Of a stretch of 34,525 bases of DNA, positions 1 through 7,969 are shown one piece after another. A program made the translations under genes and the position numbers. Below the pieces are notes generated by a model. That model was not told the DNA's origin. It ran no database searches and saw only the letters and a program-made list of their open reading frames with translations. How positions within the stretch are numbered: the first letter of the stretch is position 1; the number at the start of each line of letters is the position of its first letter. This DNA comes from Clostridium sp. C8-1-8 (GTDB lineage: Bacteria; Bacillota; Clostridia; Clostridiales; Clostridiaceae), in NCBI RefSeq assembly GCF_009928445.1, contig NZ_JAABNO010000042.1:1-34525 (forward strand), in the 5' to 3' direction.

Positions 1-678
1 TATCTGCAATCCAGATACTACAACCCTGAGTGGGGTAGATTTATTAATGCAGATGGTATTGCTGCTAGTGTAGGTGTACTTCTATCAGATAATGTATTTG
101 CATATTGTAATAATAATTCTGTGAATATGGATGATAACGATGGATATAGACCTAATTATATTTGTAATGATGGTGGAGAGATAGGCGTAGCTGGAGATAG
201 TATAGGTTCTACTTTTAGTAAGATATCAAATAATACTGGAACTATAATTAAGAAGTTTGATTACAAGTCCAGTGCGATAAAAGGGACAAAGTCTGGAATT
301 ATTGACAAGGTTGGTGAAATTGGTAGCGCAACTTTAATAAAAGGAAAGAAGGTGTATGAGGAGCTAGGCACATGTACACTAGGGAAATATGTAAGCAAAT
401 TTAGTGGCCCTGCTAAGTTTGGTAAAAAAGCTTTAGGCTTAGTAGGAACAATAGGATTTACAACTTGGGATGTAGGTCATGATTTAATAAAGGGTGAATA
501 TGTTAGTGCTGGTATTGATTTCGCATCTGGTATTGTAGGAGCTTTAGGTGGAATGGCTGTAACTGCAGGAGCTCCAGTTTTGCTAATAGGCGGCATTGTA
601 TTTGGTGCATCTGTAGGAGTAGGAGTTCTAATAGACAGATATACAACGAGTAAAAAAGATGAATATTATGGGAGATAA
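1..678 (+). CDS. Rhs core end plus glycine-rich membrane-type toxin tip (module 1, 5' cut by window)
   Basis: The frame is open from base 1, so the gene starts outside the window. It may be the 3' end of a full rhs/wapA gene or one more orphan tip. The first residues are the end of the Rhs-associated core (YLQSRYYNPEWGRFINADG), then a linker ending near NNNSVNMDD. The variable tip has a basic middle part and a strongly hydrophobic, glycine-rich C-terminus of about 50 residues (GIVGALGGM, GGIVFGASVGVGVLIDR), which suggests insertion into the target cell membrane. It is similar along its length to the tip at 6711-7424 (shared SSAIKG, IDK-G, GLVG-IGFT blocks). The next gene starts 5 bases later and is a membrane protein, as expected of an immunity partner. 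The Rhs origin is certain; the pore or membrane activity is inferred. Confidence 0.85.
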   Translation, partial: YLQSRYYNPEWGRFINADGIAASVGVLLSDNVFAYCNNNSVNMDDNDGYRPNYICNDGGEIGVAGDSIGSTFSKISNNTGTIIKKFDYKSSAIKGTKSGIIDKVGEIGSATLIKGKKVYEELGTCTLGKYVSKFSGPAKFGKKALGLVGTIGFTTWDVGHDLIKGEYVSAGIDFASGIVGALGGMAVTAGAPVLLIGGIVFGASVGVGVLIDRYTTSKKDEYYGR

Positions 679-683
679 TAATT

Positions 684-1025
684 TTGAAAAATGATGTTAA
701 GTTTAAGTTTATATTAGTAAGTCTAATTGGTGTGCTTCTAGGTCGTATAATTAATAGAATATTGTTTAACTATTTTGGTGATAGTGGTAGTAATATGTTG
801 TTCTCAATATGCCTAGTAATAATGTTTATTGCAATTGGAATTTTAGCAGTATTGAAGCATTATTTATTAGCAACTATGTTTTTAATACTCTCTGTTCCTT
901 TTTGTATTAGTGGAATAGGTTTATATTTAGATAACATGAATTTGGTGGGAATTGGTATATTATTAATAGCAATAACAGTATTTATTCTAATTAAGATTTT
1001 ACCTAAATTTATAAATAATAAATAG
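684..1025 (+). CDS. Four-helix membrane immunity protein candidate (module 1)
   Basis: 113 residues, TTG start, with GGGAGA inside the toxin 3' end about nine bases upstream. The protein is almost entirely hydrophobic with about four membrane segments and a short basic tail. It aligns with the protein at 7442-7768 (shared LIGVLLGRIINR / LIGIIISRMIGN, NYFG, LLATMFL / LASVMFL, GIYL / GIYM). Because the two upstream toxins are also paralogues, the two pairs look like diverged toxin/immunity couples. An inner-membrane immunity protein fits a toxin that attacks the membrane. No named family was recognised; the function rests on context. Confidence 0.75.
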   Translation: MKNDVKFKFILVSLIGVLLGRIINRILFNYFGDSGSNMLFSICLVIMFIAIGILAVLKHYLLATMFLILSVPFCISGIGLYLDNMNLVGIGILLIAITVFILIKILPKFINNK

Positions 1026-1091
1026 GGAAATGGATGTATATTTGTGAAATATCCTTATACTAATTTGAAATAATGTGAGTTTAAATATGGT

Positions 1092-1131
1092 AACAAAAGA
1101 GCTAATGGGTAGAGCATTAGCTCTTTTGTTA
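1092..1131 (+). terminator. Intrinsic terminator after module 1
   Basis: A 16-base stem (AACAAAAGAGCTAATG with CATTAGCTCTTTTGTT) encloses a seven-base loop. The 3' arm is rich in T. It closes the first toxin/immunity unit. From here to about 1287 nothing codes. Confidence 0.75.
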
Positions 1132-1287
1132 TATGTATATACTAAATAATGGATAAAATTAAAATAGATATGTAAGCGGCCATTAAATCATATAAATTTA
1201 AATGTTGATTCGATTATTTTAAATAGATAGAATATTTTTATATAAGAATCATGAAGTGGTCAGATAGAATTAATAAATGATATATAG

Positions 1288-1731
1288 TCGCGAGTATCAA
1301 GTACTGTTGGAGCTAAGAATCCATATAGATATAGAGGGTATGAGACTGGATTGTACTACTTACAAAGTAGGTACTATAACCCTGAGTGGGGTAGATTTAT
1401 TAATGCAGATGGTATTGCTGGTAGTGTAAGTGAACTGCTATCACATAATGTATTTGTATATTGTAAGAATAATACTGTCAATATGAGTGATGACGGCGGA
1501 TATAGACCTAATTACATTTGTAATGATGGTGGAGAGATAGGAGTTCCTGGAGATACAATATACGTACAAAATACGACTGTAGCAAAGAAAGTATTTGATA
1601 ATTATGGTAATGTTAATAATGCAAAAAATGCACTTGGAAGCGAAGGTAATATAACTAAAGTAAATGTAACAGCTAAAGTTAATGCTAATCAATATAGAAC
1701 ATGGGGTAGAGTGATAAAAGTTTCTTACTAA
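1288..1731 (+). CDS. Orphan Rhs core end with short or truncated toxin tip (module 2)
   Basis: The frame opens after a TAG at 1285. It reads a piece of Rhs core (VGAKNPYRYRGYETGLYYLQ, then RYYNPEWGRFINADG) and a linker nearly identical to module 1 up to NYICNDGGEIGV. The tip then diverges (NVNNAKNALGSEG, VNVTAKVNANQYRTWGRVIKVSY). There is no start codon with a ribosome binding site, no signal and no upstream Rhs repeats, so it is an orphan tip that needs recombination into a full-length gene to be delivered. The same frame continues past the TAA at 1729 and a TGA at 1750 into the fragment at 1753-2056. The stop at 1731 may therefore be a lesion and not the natural end. Confidence 0.7.
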   Translation, partial: SRVSSTVGAKNPYRYRGYETGLYYLQSRYYNPEWGRFINADGIAGSVSELLSHNVFVYCKNNTVNMSDDGGYRPNYICNDGGEIGVPGDTIYVQNTTVAKKVFDNYGNVNNAKNALGSEGNITKVNVTAKVNANQYRTWGRVIKVSY

Positions 1732-1752
1732 AGCCTAAATGATACAGGTTGA

Positions 1753-2056
1753 AGTAAGCATAAAGATGTTAAAGGTAGCGTAATTGGTTTGGCTACCAGC
1801 GGGTTATCAAATCTTATTGATACAAACGGACAATTTAATAAACGATGGATTATTGGAACTCTACTAGATACAATTTCAGGAATTGCAATAGGCGAGGCCC
1901 CCAGTAGCGGTTCCATTTGCTATTGGAGTTATAGGAATTACTGCACCTGTATGGGCTGTAGGACTAGGAGTAGTAGGAGTAGGAATTGTAGGGACAGCTT
2001 TTTATAATTTTGGAATGGATAAATTTAGAGTAAAAGAGAGATTATCAACTTTATAA
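1753..2056 (+). pseudogene. Broken hydrophobic toxin tail (module 2)
   Basis: In frame with 1288-1731 the sequence reads KHKDVKGSVIGLATSGLSN and so on to ISGIAIGEA. At the run of five C near 1896-1900 the frame shifts by one base. It then continues in the next frame as PVAVPFAIGVIGITAPVWAV with a glycine-rich end (GLGVVGVGIVGTAFYNF), stopping at 2054-2056. The composite resembles the glycine-rich ends of the toxins at 1-678 and 6711-7424. It is best read as the C-terminus of one toxin interrupted by two stops and a frameshift. The immunity gene starts 13 bases later and is intact. Confidence 0.6.
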
Positions 2057-2069
2057 GGGGAGAAAATAA

Positions 2070-2720
2070 ATGAATAAAAATGAAAAAAGTTCAATAAGTG
2101 AAAGTCATGATTTAAAGAGGAGTGTAATACAGTTAACTATAATTCATTTAGCAGTAATATCATTATTAAACTTTCTTATAATAATTAATGATAAATCATA
2201 TTATTATTTAGCGGCGGCTCTTCTTTTTTCTTCTTTAATAATTGCAATAATAAATGTATCGATTGGACTAAAGAAAAAGTTTATTAGAACTGCTAAATAC
2301 GTTTGGGTAACAATACTCAGTAATATTTTATCCTTTTCGGTTTATTTAAACTTAATTGAAATTTTAAATGCAAGTCTAACTTATGTAAAAATTATTATTA
2401 TATTAAACTATGTGGTATTAGAAATAATTCTGGTTTACATGAGAATCATAAGAAAGGATAAGACTTATATTAGAAGTGTATCTTTAGGAACGCACTCAAA
2501 ATACGTTAAGAAAGATGTGTTTTTGGTGGTAGTTATTTCAGCTGTAGTAATTTTAACGGCTAAACTTCTAGATAACGGTCATATCTATGTTGGTAGGATA
2601 GGAATTATGGTTGCTGAGATATTGGGAACCCCTTTAATGACAATTGCAATAGTTTTACATGTTCATGGATATGCTAATTATCATTATAATATCAAAACAA
2701 ACTCTGAAAATCAGTATTAA
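2070..2720 (+). CDS. Multi-span membrane protein, putative immunity (module 2)
   Basis: 216 residues with an ATG preceded by GGGGAG at good distance. After a charged N-terminus of about 15 residues there are about six hydrophobic segments with short lysine/arginine-rich loops. It lies directly behind the broken glycine-rich toxin tail, the position of the immunity gene in every other module. No family was recognised. Its intact frame next to a dead toxin suggests it is kept to protect against incoming toxin. Confidence 0.65.
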   Translation: MNKNEKSSISESHDLKRSVIQLTIIHLAVISLLNFLIIINDKSYYYLAAALLFSSLIIAIINVSIGLKKKFIRTAKYVWVTILSNILSFSVYLNLIEILNASLTYVKIIIILNYVVLEIILVYMRIIRKDKTYIRSVSLGTHSKYVKKDVFLVVVISAVVILTAKLLDNGHIYVGRIGIMVAEILGTPLMTIAIVLHVHGYANYHYNIKTNSENQY

Positions 2721-2756
2721 TGAATCTTAATTTAATTATATTAGGAGGTTGTTTGG

Positions 2757-2966
2757 ATGACATTAATTAACATGTTTTTTAAAAAATATAAATTAACAAC
2801 TTTAGCAGATGTATTAGCGTCAGCTATTACGTTTTTTATGATATATCTAGTAGGATTTAATGAAAAATTTAAGAAAATGAAGACAATTAAGAAAATATTT
2901 ATATGTGTAATATTGATTGTTTCTATATTTATTATTCATGGTGTAGCTAATTTAAAGAAAATATAA
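2757..2966 (+). CDS. Small two-helix membrane protein
   Basis: 69 residues, ATG with a strong AGGAGG seven bases upstream. Two hydrophobic stretches (residues about 18-35 and 46-64) are separated by a very lysine-rich loop (EKFKKMKTIKK). It lies 36 bases after the module 2 immunity gene and before a terminator, so it is probably co-transcribed with it. It could be a second or partial immunity protein. No family was recognised. Confidence 0.6.
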   Translation: MTLINMFFKKYKLTTLADVLASAITFFMIYLVGFNEKFKKMKTIKKIFICVILIVSIFIIHGVANLKKI

Positions 2967-3061
2967 ATTACACAAGTCTTAACAGCTTTAACTAATGTAG
3001 AACAATATCGTTGCAAAATATAGACTAAATATTGAAGGTTTCGTATAATAGAGCATTCAAG

Positions 3062-3146
3062 TAAAAGTCAACAGGTACTAAAAATACTTGTTGGCTTTTT
3101 TTTATATGCGATCTAATGGTAAAATTAAGAAAATAGTATGATCATT
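3062..3146 (+). repeat. Junction repeat C, copy 1
   Basis: The terminator hairpin plus the following bases (AATGGTAAAATTAAG then an A/G-rich run and AAGTAT or AGTAT) recur at 10868-10950. In both places the repeat lies between one immunity gene and the next toxin fragment, so it marks a module boundary. Confidence 0.6.
3066..3103 (+). terminator. Intrinsic terminator ending module 2
   Basis: AGTCAACAGGTA pairs with TACTTGTTGGCT (with G-U pairs), followed by eight T. The same hairpin recurs at 10872-10906 with a similar flank. Confidence 0.75.
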
Positions 3147-3232
3147 AGTTCATCATTAGAAAAACTAATGAATGTTAGTAGAATCATGCTTCAAACTATT
3201 GAAAATGCTAGATGTAATGGAAGCTAAATGAT
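3118..3232 (+). repeat. Junction repeat A, copy 1
   Basis: About 115 bases starting GGTAAAATTAAG and ending CTAAATGATT are repeated imperfectly at 4233-4350. Shared blocks include ATCATTAGAAAAAC, CTTAAACTATTGA or CTTCAAACTATTGA, and AATGCTAGA. No open frame spans it. It precedes a toxin fragment in both places. Confidence 0.6.
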
Positions 3233-3649
3233 TCGCATAAGTATGATTACGTAAAATATGTAGCTAAAAGTACGGCAATAAGTATAGGTTTCAGCATTGG
3301 AGAAAGTGTTGGAGCAGAATCCACATTAGGATATATAACGATACCTTATAAGAAGATACAAATACCAGTGAAATTGAGCATATTTGAAAATGTTGGCAAG
3401 CTGTTTAAAATAGTTGGTGCAATTTCTCTCTGTGATTTAGTAAGAGATAACCTATTTTTAGAAAAGTATGCTAAGAGTGAAGGTTGGATTAGAACATTCA
3501 TTGATGTTGGATCGTTCGTTGTTGGTACGTTTTTTATAGTAAGTGGAGGATAGATGGCATTTGGTGCAGGTTTATTAGTTGGGGGAGTAGCAGAAGCTGC
3601 AAAATATGAATTAGACGACCTATTTTATCATAAACAGATAACTCATTAA
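3218..3649 (+). pseudogene. Toxin tail remnant without Rhs core (module 3)
   Basis: One frame reads from just after a TAA at 3215: DYVKYVAKSTAISIGFSIGE, then a middle part with GKLFKIVGAISLCDLVRDNL. It goes through a TAG at 3551-3553 and continues MAFGAGLLVGGVAEAAKYEL to a stop at 3647-3649. The glycine-rich hydrophobic end and the position 29 bases before a membrane protein match the other membrane-toxin modules. No Rhs core is left upstream; junction repeat A takes its place. The downstream part has no ribosome binding site of its own. Interpreted as a dead toxin tip. Confidence 0.55.
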
Positions 3650-3678
3650 AATATATTATTGAAAAGGAATGTATAACA

Positions 3679-4059
3679 ATGTCAAACAGAAATGCAGTTC
3701 ATAGTACCATAACATTGAGTATATTACTTATTACACAACTTATCATAAGAAGCATAGGAGTTGGAGATATTTCTGTACAAGTTTTTATTGCTATTATCGT
3801 TATTGGGTGTTCTCTGGTTATATATGGAGTATGTAAGGATGGAAAAAAAGGGGCTGGTACTAGATATAATGTAATTTCAGCAATACTGATAATACTAGCA
3901 AGTGTAATGTCGAGTATTACATTAGTAATAATTAAGTGTTACCCTAATTTAAAGGATACTTATGGTAAAGTATTCTTTATAATATCATTAGCGAGCTATT
4001 TCGCATTTGTGCTTTTCATAATCATTTACAGGATAGTTTATGAGGTTAAAAGAAAATAA
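3679..4059 (+). CDS. Four-helix membrane protein, putative immunity (module 3)
   Basis: 126 residues, ATG with AAAAGGAA upstream. There are about four hydrophobic spans and a short cytoplasmic loop (CKDGKKGAGTRYN). It sits directly behind the toxin tail remnant, as in the other modules. It has no obvious sequence match to the module 1 and 5 immunity proteins. It is intact although its toxin is broken. Confidence 0.65.
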   Translation: MSNRNAVHSTITLSILLITQLIIRSIGVGDISVQVFIAIIVIGCSLVIYGVCKDGKKGAGTRYNVISAILIILASVMSSITLVIIKCYPNLKDTYGKVFFIISLASYFAFVLFIIIYRIVYEVKRK

Positions 4060-4232
4060 CTTGCTAACTGGTAAGTGTATTATTGATAATTTGACTGCAA
4101 AAAATATTCAATACGCTTCATAAATAATTAATAAGATGTTGGAAATTAATATTGTTATGATTTTCAAGGTTCTATGGTAAGTTTAGATGTCTTTGCTAAC
4201 GGCATAATTTAAATTCTGTAGTGAGAGATAAC

Positions 4233-4350
4233 AATGGCAAAATTAAGGAAGAAGTATTAGCATTAGCGTATCATTAGAAAAACAAATGAAATTTAGTAGA
4301 AACATACCTTAAACTATTGAGAATGCTAGAATTAATGGGAAACTAATGAT
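4233..4350 (+). repeat. Junction repeat A, copy 2
   Basis: Imperfect second copy of 3118-3232, directly joined to junction repeat B at 4351. The stretch 4060-4500 contains no gene. Confidence 0.6.
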
Positions 4351-4520
4351 TCTACAAGCTTTCTAAATCATTGTAGAAACTAAGCTGATTTGGCAACAGC
4401 TTTTGAAACGGACGGTTCTAAGTTCATTGGTTTTAACAATGGTGCACTTTAGTGAGTGCTTTTAAGTCAGTGATATCAATGGATTTCAGGTTTGAGAAAA
4501 TTGGATAGATACCAAGACTG
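4351..4520 (+). repeat. Junction repeat B, copy 1
   Basis: About 170 bases starting TCTACAAGCTTTCTAAATCA are repeated at 6519-6688 with only scattered changes apart from a diverged stretch in the middle. Both copies end at GGATAGATACC, which runs straight into an Rhs core end. The repeat is therefore ancestral DNA or a recombination scar just 5' of the core. No open frame was found in it. Confidence 0.7.
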
Positions 4521-4698
4521 GGCTATATTATCTACAATCAAGATATTATAATCCAGAGTGTGGTAGGTTTATAAATGCTGATACTACAGAAATATTAAAA
4601 AATTAGGTGATACAAATGATGAACTAACAGATGCTAATTTATTTACTTATCGTGGTAATAAACCCGTAATGCGCGAAGACAATTAATGTGACTTTTGA
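4502..4698 (+). pseudogene. Broken Rhs core end (module 4)
   Basis: One frame reads DTKTGLYYLQSRYYNPECGR then FINADTTEILKN and stops. A one-base shift near 4600 restores LGDTNDELTDANLFTYRGNK and PVMREDN, again followed by stops at 4684 and 4696. The order is that of an Rhs-associated core end with a C for W in NPEW. The copy cannot be translated through into the toxin. Confidence 0.75.
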
Positions 4699-4740
4699 GG
4701 TCTAGGATTAACGGGAGGAACAGGGGCTGGAATACTAGAA

Positions 4741-5046
4741 ATGTCGTGGGCCATTGGTGGTGAAAACTTTTGGAATCCTGTGGGGTGGGTTATATTAGGA
4801 GTAGATGCTGTTGCAACCATAGGATACGAATATTATATAAGTAAACAAGGTAATGTTAGTTATTCAAAGAAAAATGATTCTCCAACAGTGAATAGTCCAG
4901 TTGGAAGAGCTAATAGAAAACAACAAGGACGAGAGGTAAATAAGAAAAAGAGAAAAAATAAAGATTTTGAATCGAGAAGTAACAAGGATCCAAATAGAGG
5001 AATGAAAGAACATACTCCTTCAATAAAAGAACATAAAAAATTTTAA
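4741..5046 (+). CDS. Orphan toxin tip with basic C-terminus (module 4)
   Basis: The frame is open from 4699. ATG 4741 has no clear ribosome binding site. The first 45 residues are a hydrophobic pretoxin-like stretch (MSWAIGGENFWNP, GWVILGVDAVATIGYEYYIS). The last 65 are very basic and polar (GREVNKKKRKNKDFESRS, then NRGMKEHTPSIKEHKKF). The basic histidine-containing end would suit a nucleic acid-acting toxin, but no catalytic family was recognised. As it follows a broken Rhs core it is an orphan tip. The partner is presumably the gene 22 bases downstream. Confidence 0.6.
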   Translation: MSWAIGGENFWNPVGWVILGVDAVATIGYEYYISKQGNVSYSKKNDSPTVNSPVGRANRKQQGREVNKKKRKNKDFESRSNKDPNRGMKEHTPSIKEHKKF

Positions 5047-5068
5047 TTAAGGGAGTGGAATTGTTTGT

Positions 5069-6172
5069 ATGTTACGTAATGGATTAAGAATTAGATGTTT
5101 AGATGAAATTGAATCACAGCTAAGGGAAATAGTACTAGAGTTTGGGAAATGGATTAGGGGAAAGTTGGATTTTCCTGTTGCAGTTACAGTTTATATAAGA
5201 AGCAAGTATGTAAGTAAAGTAAATAATGAAGAAGTTTTTTTAGCATCATTTTTTGCACCAGATAGCAGAACAGATAATCCATATATTAGAGTGGATGTGG
5301 AAAATCATAAAGATAACGGTGTAAATGAATTTAGAAAATCAATATTAGTGTCTATATCCCATGAAATAATACATTACGTGCAGTGGCTTGAGGAATTGGA
5401 ATTTTGCGAAGAAGACGCAGAGAATAGGTCTGAACAGTTGGTAGAAAAGTTCATAGAAGATAGAGGGTATAATTTAACGGTAACATATAGATTGATTAAA
5501 TTATTACAATTAGCGGATTCAAAAAGTTCACACGGAAATTTTAATGAGGCAATTTCATTGTATAAAGACGTTATAAAAACAGGGTGTGATGATGAATACG
5601 TATATAATTCGATTGCATACTATTATGATTGTATAGAAAAGTTTAATGAATCAATATACTATTATGACAAGGCATTAAAAATTAATCCTAATAATTATGA
5701 AATATATACGAATAAAGGTTATGCCTTATATTGTTCTGAAGAATATAATGAAGCTATAGAAAGTTATGATAAATCTTTGAATATTGAGCCTACTAAAGAA
5801 ACCTACGTATTTAAAGCTTATGCAGAAGAAGAACTTGGAAACTATACTCAAGCTATAGGATGCTATGATGAAGCTATTCGCTTAGATGCGAATTACGATA
5901 TAGCCTATAATAGGAAGGGACAATTGTTATTGCATATGGGAGTAATTGATGATGCAAGACAAGCTTGTAGCAAAGCAATTTTAATTAATTCTGAGTATGC
6001 AGATGCTTACTATAATTTATCAGTTATATGTGCACGGTTGGGGGATTTTGGTACAGCCACTAACTACTTAAAAACTGCAATAAGCATAGATGAAGAGTAT
6101 ATACATTATGCGCAAGATGAAGAAGTTTTTAAAGATCATGAAGAATTAATTCAACGAATTTTACTTAACTAA
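5069..6172 (+). CDS. TPR-repeat protein with HExxH-like N-terminal domain, putative immunity (module 4)
   Basis: 367 residues, ATG 5069 with GGGAG 13 bases upstream. Residues about 1-140 form an unrecognised domain with SHEIIHYVQW, a zinc-peptidase-like HExxH motif, and a nearby acidic helix (EFCEEDAENRSEQL) that might supply a third ligand. Residues about 145-350 contain roughly six tetratricopeptide repeats (SIYYYDKALKINPNN, AIESYDKSLNIEP and similar). It is soluble, with no signal peptide. Position behind a toxin tip argues for immunity. At over 350 residues it is large for that role, and it could be an inhibitor, chaperone or metalloprotease. Confidence 0.7.
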   Translation: MLRNGLRIRCLDEIESQLREIVLEFGKWIRGKLDFPVAVTVYIRSKYVSKVNNEEVFLASFFAPDSRTDNPYIRVDVENHKDNGVNEFRKSILVSISHEIIHYVQWLEELEFCEEDAENRSEQLVEKFIEDRGYNLTVTYRLIKLLQLADSKSSHGNFNEAISLYKDVIKTGCDDEYVYNSIAYYYDCIEKFNESIYYYDKALKINPNNYEIYTNKGYALYCSEEYNEAIESYDKSLNIEPTKETYVFKAYAEEELGNYTQAIGCYDEAIRLDANYDIAYNRKGQLLLHMGVIDDARQACSKAILINSEYADAYYNLSVICARLGDFGTATNYLKTAISIDEEYIHYAQDEEVFKDHEELIQRILLN

Positions 6173-6212
6173 TTATGATATAAACAAGATAAATGGTCGA
6201 ATACCATATTTA

Positions 6213-6246
6213 CTGCCTTTGCGTAAGCAAAGGCAGTTTTTCTTTT
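6213..6246 (+). terminator. Intrinsic terminator after module 4
   Basis: A perfect ten-base stem (CTGCCTTTGC with GCAAAGGCAG), a GTAA loop, then TTTTTCTTTT. Confidence 0.9.
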
Positions 6247-6319
6247 GCTAGGGCAGATTGTGGACGCATTTTGGGTAAGGTTTTATGTTGAGAAATCCAG
6301 TGTTTTCATAGGTTTGGGA

Positions 6320-6510
6320 GTAGTGGGCATAGTTTCATACAAGTATCTCTCAAGATATGGTATACTACCTCTAATGAATAGATTGTATTTTGGAAAAAGA
6401 TATGTCCTATCTGTCCAAATCAAGTGAAATCAACAAAGTATATGCCCTGAAATAGACCAAGATGTAGCCTATATATGTGCTAAAGGGCAAAAAATGATAA
6501 ATAATGAAAC
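6320..6510 (+). pseudogene. Possible IS1182-type transposase fragment
   Basis: In one frame, through a TGA at 6425-6427, the sequence reads YKYLSRYGILPLMNRLYFGK and then EIDQDVAYICAKGQKM. The order and spacing recall the region of IS1182-family DDE transposases that reads like Y-YL---GI-P ... DxExDxYICPxGxxL. There is no start, no catalytic remainder and no terminal repeat. The fragment runs up to junction repeat B. The identification is tentative; nothing else is visible in 6247-6518. Confidence 0.3.
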
Positions 6511-6518
6511 TATGTGTT

Positions 6519-6688
6519 TCTACAAGCTTTCTAAATCATTGTAGAAACTAAGCTGATTTGGCAAAAGCTTTTGAAACTGATGGTTCTAAGTTCATTAGTT
6601 TTAACAATGGTGTACTGTAGCCAGCACCTCTAGACTAGTAATACCAATGGATTTCATGTTTGAGAAAATTGGATAGATACCGAGACTT
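6519..6688 (+). repeat. Junction repeat B, copy 2
   Basis: Second copy of 4351-4520, again just 5' of an Rhs core end. The copy differs most in the segment after TTTTAACAATGGTG. Confidence 0.7.
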
Positions 6689-6710
6689 TGCTGTTCACGT
6701 AAAGGTATGA

Positions 6711-7424
6711 TACCGAGAATGGACTATACTAATACAGAGCAGATATTATAATCCTGAGTGGAGACGGTTTATTAATGCGGATGGTATTGCTTGTAGTGTT
6801 GGTGAACTGCTATCGCATAATGTATTTGCATATTGTAAGAATAATCCTGTAAACATGGATGATAGCACTGAATTTAGATATGACTTCTCAGGTACTGGTC
6901 ATGATACTTGCGACTATGTGGATGTAGCCTTTGCTATAATGAATAATAAATATAATTATAGTTCTGGGTATATAACTCAAGTATTTAATCCCGTTAGCAG
7001 TGCAATAAAGGGATCGAGGGGAGCGATAGTTGATAAATTAGGCGCTAAACAGGCGGCCAAATTGGCAAGTGGTGCTAAAAAATGGGTTCCTTCAGGAGTT
7101 TTAACAATAGGTAAATATGTAGATAATCCTGGGTTAGTTGAGAAGATTAGAACAAAGTCACTAGGGCTAGTTGGGTCAATTGGATTTACTGCTAAGGATG
7201 TCATCTCCAGTGTAAGTAGTAAACAATATGTTGGAGCTTGTATGGATATGCTTTCAGGTTGTTTAGGGGTAGGAGTAGGTGGATTATTAGAATATATAGG
7301 TGGTGGTATTATCGCAGCGGGATTAGCACCGGAAATAATAGTTACAGGGGGTGTAATTTTTACTGGAATTGGATCGGGAATTGCAATTGATTATGGATCA
7401 ACTGGTTTAAAGAACGAATACTAA
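6711..7424 (+). CDS. Orphan Rhs core end plus glycine-rich membrane-type toxin tip (module 5)
   Basis: The frame opens after a TGA at 6708. The core reads LIQSRYYNPEWRRFINADG, then SHNVFAYCKNNPVNMDD. Just upstream YDTENGLY lies in another frame, so a one-base deletion separates the two halves of the core. The tip (from about 6860) has the same layout as module 1: SSAIKGSRGAIVDKLG, LTIGKYVDN, SLGLVGSIGFTAKDV, then a glycine-rich hydrophobic end (GCLGVGVGGLLEYIGGGI, GVIFTGIGSGIAIDYG). A membrane-disrupting role is inferred. The immunity gene starts 17 bases after the stop with an excellent ribosome binding site. The tip has no start of its own and is an orphan. Confidence 0.8.
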   Translation, partial: YREWTILIQSRYYNPEWRRFINADGIACSVGELLSHNVFAYCKNNPVNMDDSTEFRYDFSGTGHDTCDYVDVAFAIMNNKYNYSSGYITQVFNPVSSAIKGSRGAIVDKLGAKQAAKLASGAKKWVPSGVLTIGKYVDNPGLVEKIRTKSLGLVGSIGFTAKDVISSVSSKQYVGACMDMLSGCLGVGVGGLLEYIGGGIIAAGLAPEIIVTGGVIFTGIGSGIAIDYGSTGLKNEY

Positions 7425-7441
7425 AGGAGGAAGAAGTAAGA

Positions 7442-7768
7442 ATGAAAAAAACTACTAATATAGGAGTTTTATCGGTTCTAATAGGGATTATAATTAGCAG
7501 AATGATAGGGAATTATTTTGGTAATGATTGCCGAATAATACTGATGGCAATTGTATTAATTTTGGGATTTGCTATTGTAGCTTACTTATCAATAAATAAG
7601 AATTATTTAGCATCTGTAATGTTTTTATTTATTTTTTTACCGCTAGTTGTTAGTTTTATAGGAATTTATATGGGGAATTTATATATATTATTTGGAGGAA
7701 TAGTTATATTTCTTATTGTATTAATTATATTGGCAATATATTTAAATAAAAGGAATAGAAATATATAA
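7442..7768 (+). CDS. Four-helix membrane immunity protein candidate (module 5)
   Basis: 108 residues, ATG with AAAGGAGG about 11 bases upstream. There are about four membrane spans and a basic tail (YLNKRNRNI). It is a paralogue of the protein at 684-1025: same length, same spacing of hydrophobic segments, shared NYFG and LA-VMFL motifs. Pairing with a paralogous toxin argues that each protects against its own variant. Confidence 0.75.
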   Translation: MKKTTNIGVLSVLIGIIISRMIGNYFGNDCRIILMAIVLILGFAIVAYLSINKNYLASVMFLFIFLPLVVSFIGIYMGNLYILFGGIVIFLIVLIILAIYLNKRNRNI

Positions 7769-7969
7769 ATTATATGAGTTAAAAATGCGATTAAGCAAAT
7801 TTCTATACAAGGCTAATACAATCTAACAAAAGAACTCAGCAAACCATAATGAATTGCATCTTGTCAAGTAAGAATAAAAAAATAAAAAACTGGACTGCTT
7901 CAGGTTGTATAGAGGACAGTAAACAGGCTATTTTTATATAAATCTATCTACTGTCCCATATTTTTTTAT

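Noticed and set aside
1441..1692. Minus-strand ORF opposite module 2
   Set aside because: The plus strand carries the Rhs core and linker; the minus translation has no start signal.
3062..4520. Repeats considered as a CRISPR array
   Set aside because: The units are 80 to 170 bases, few in number, unevenly spaced and imperfect, and no cas gene is present.
6245..6427. 60-codon ORF as a gene
   Set aside because: It starts with TTG inside the terminator T run and has no ribosome binding site. Its second half fits a transposase scrap better.
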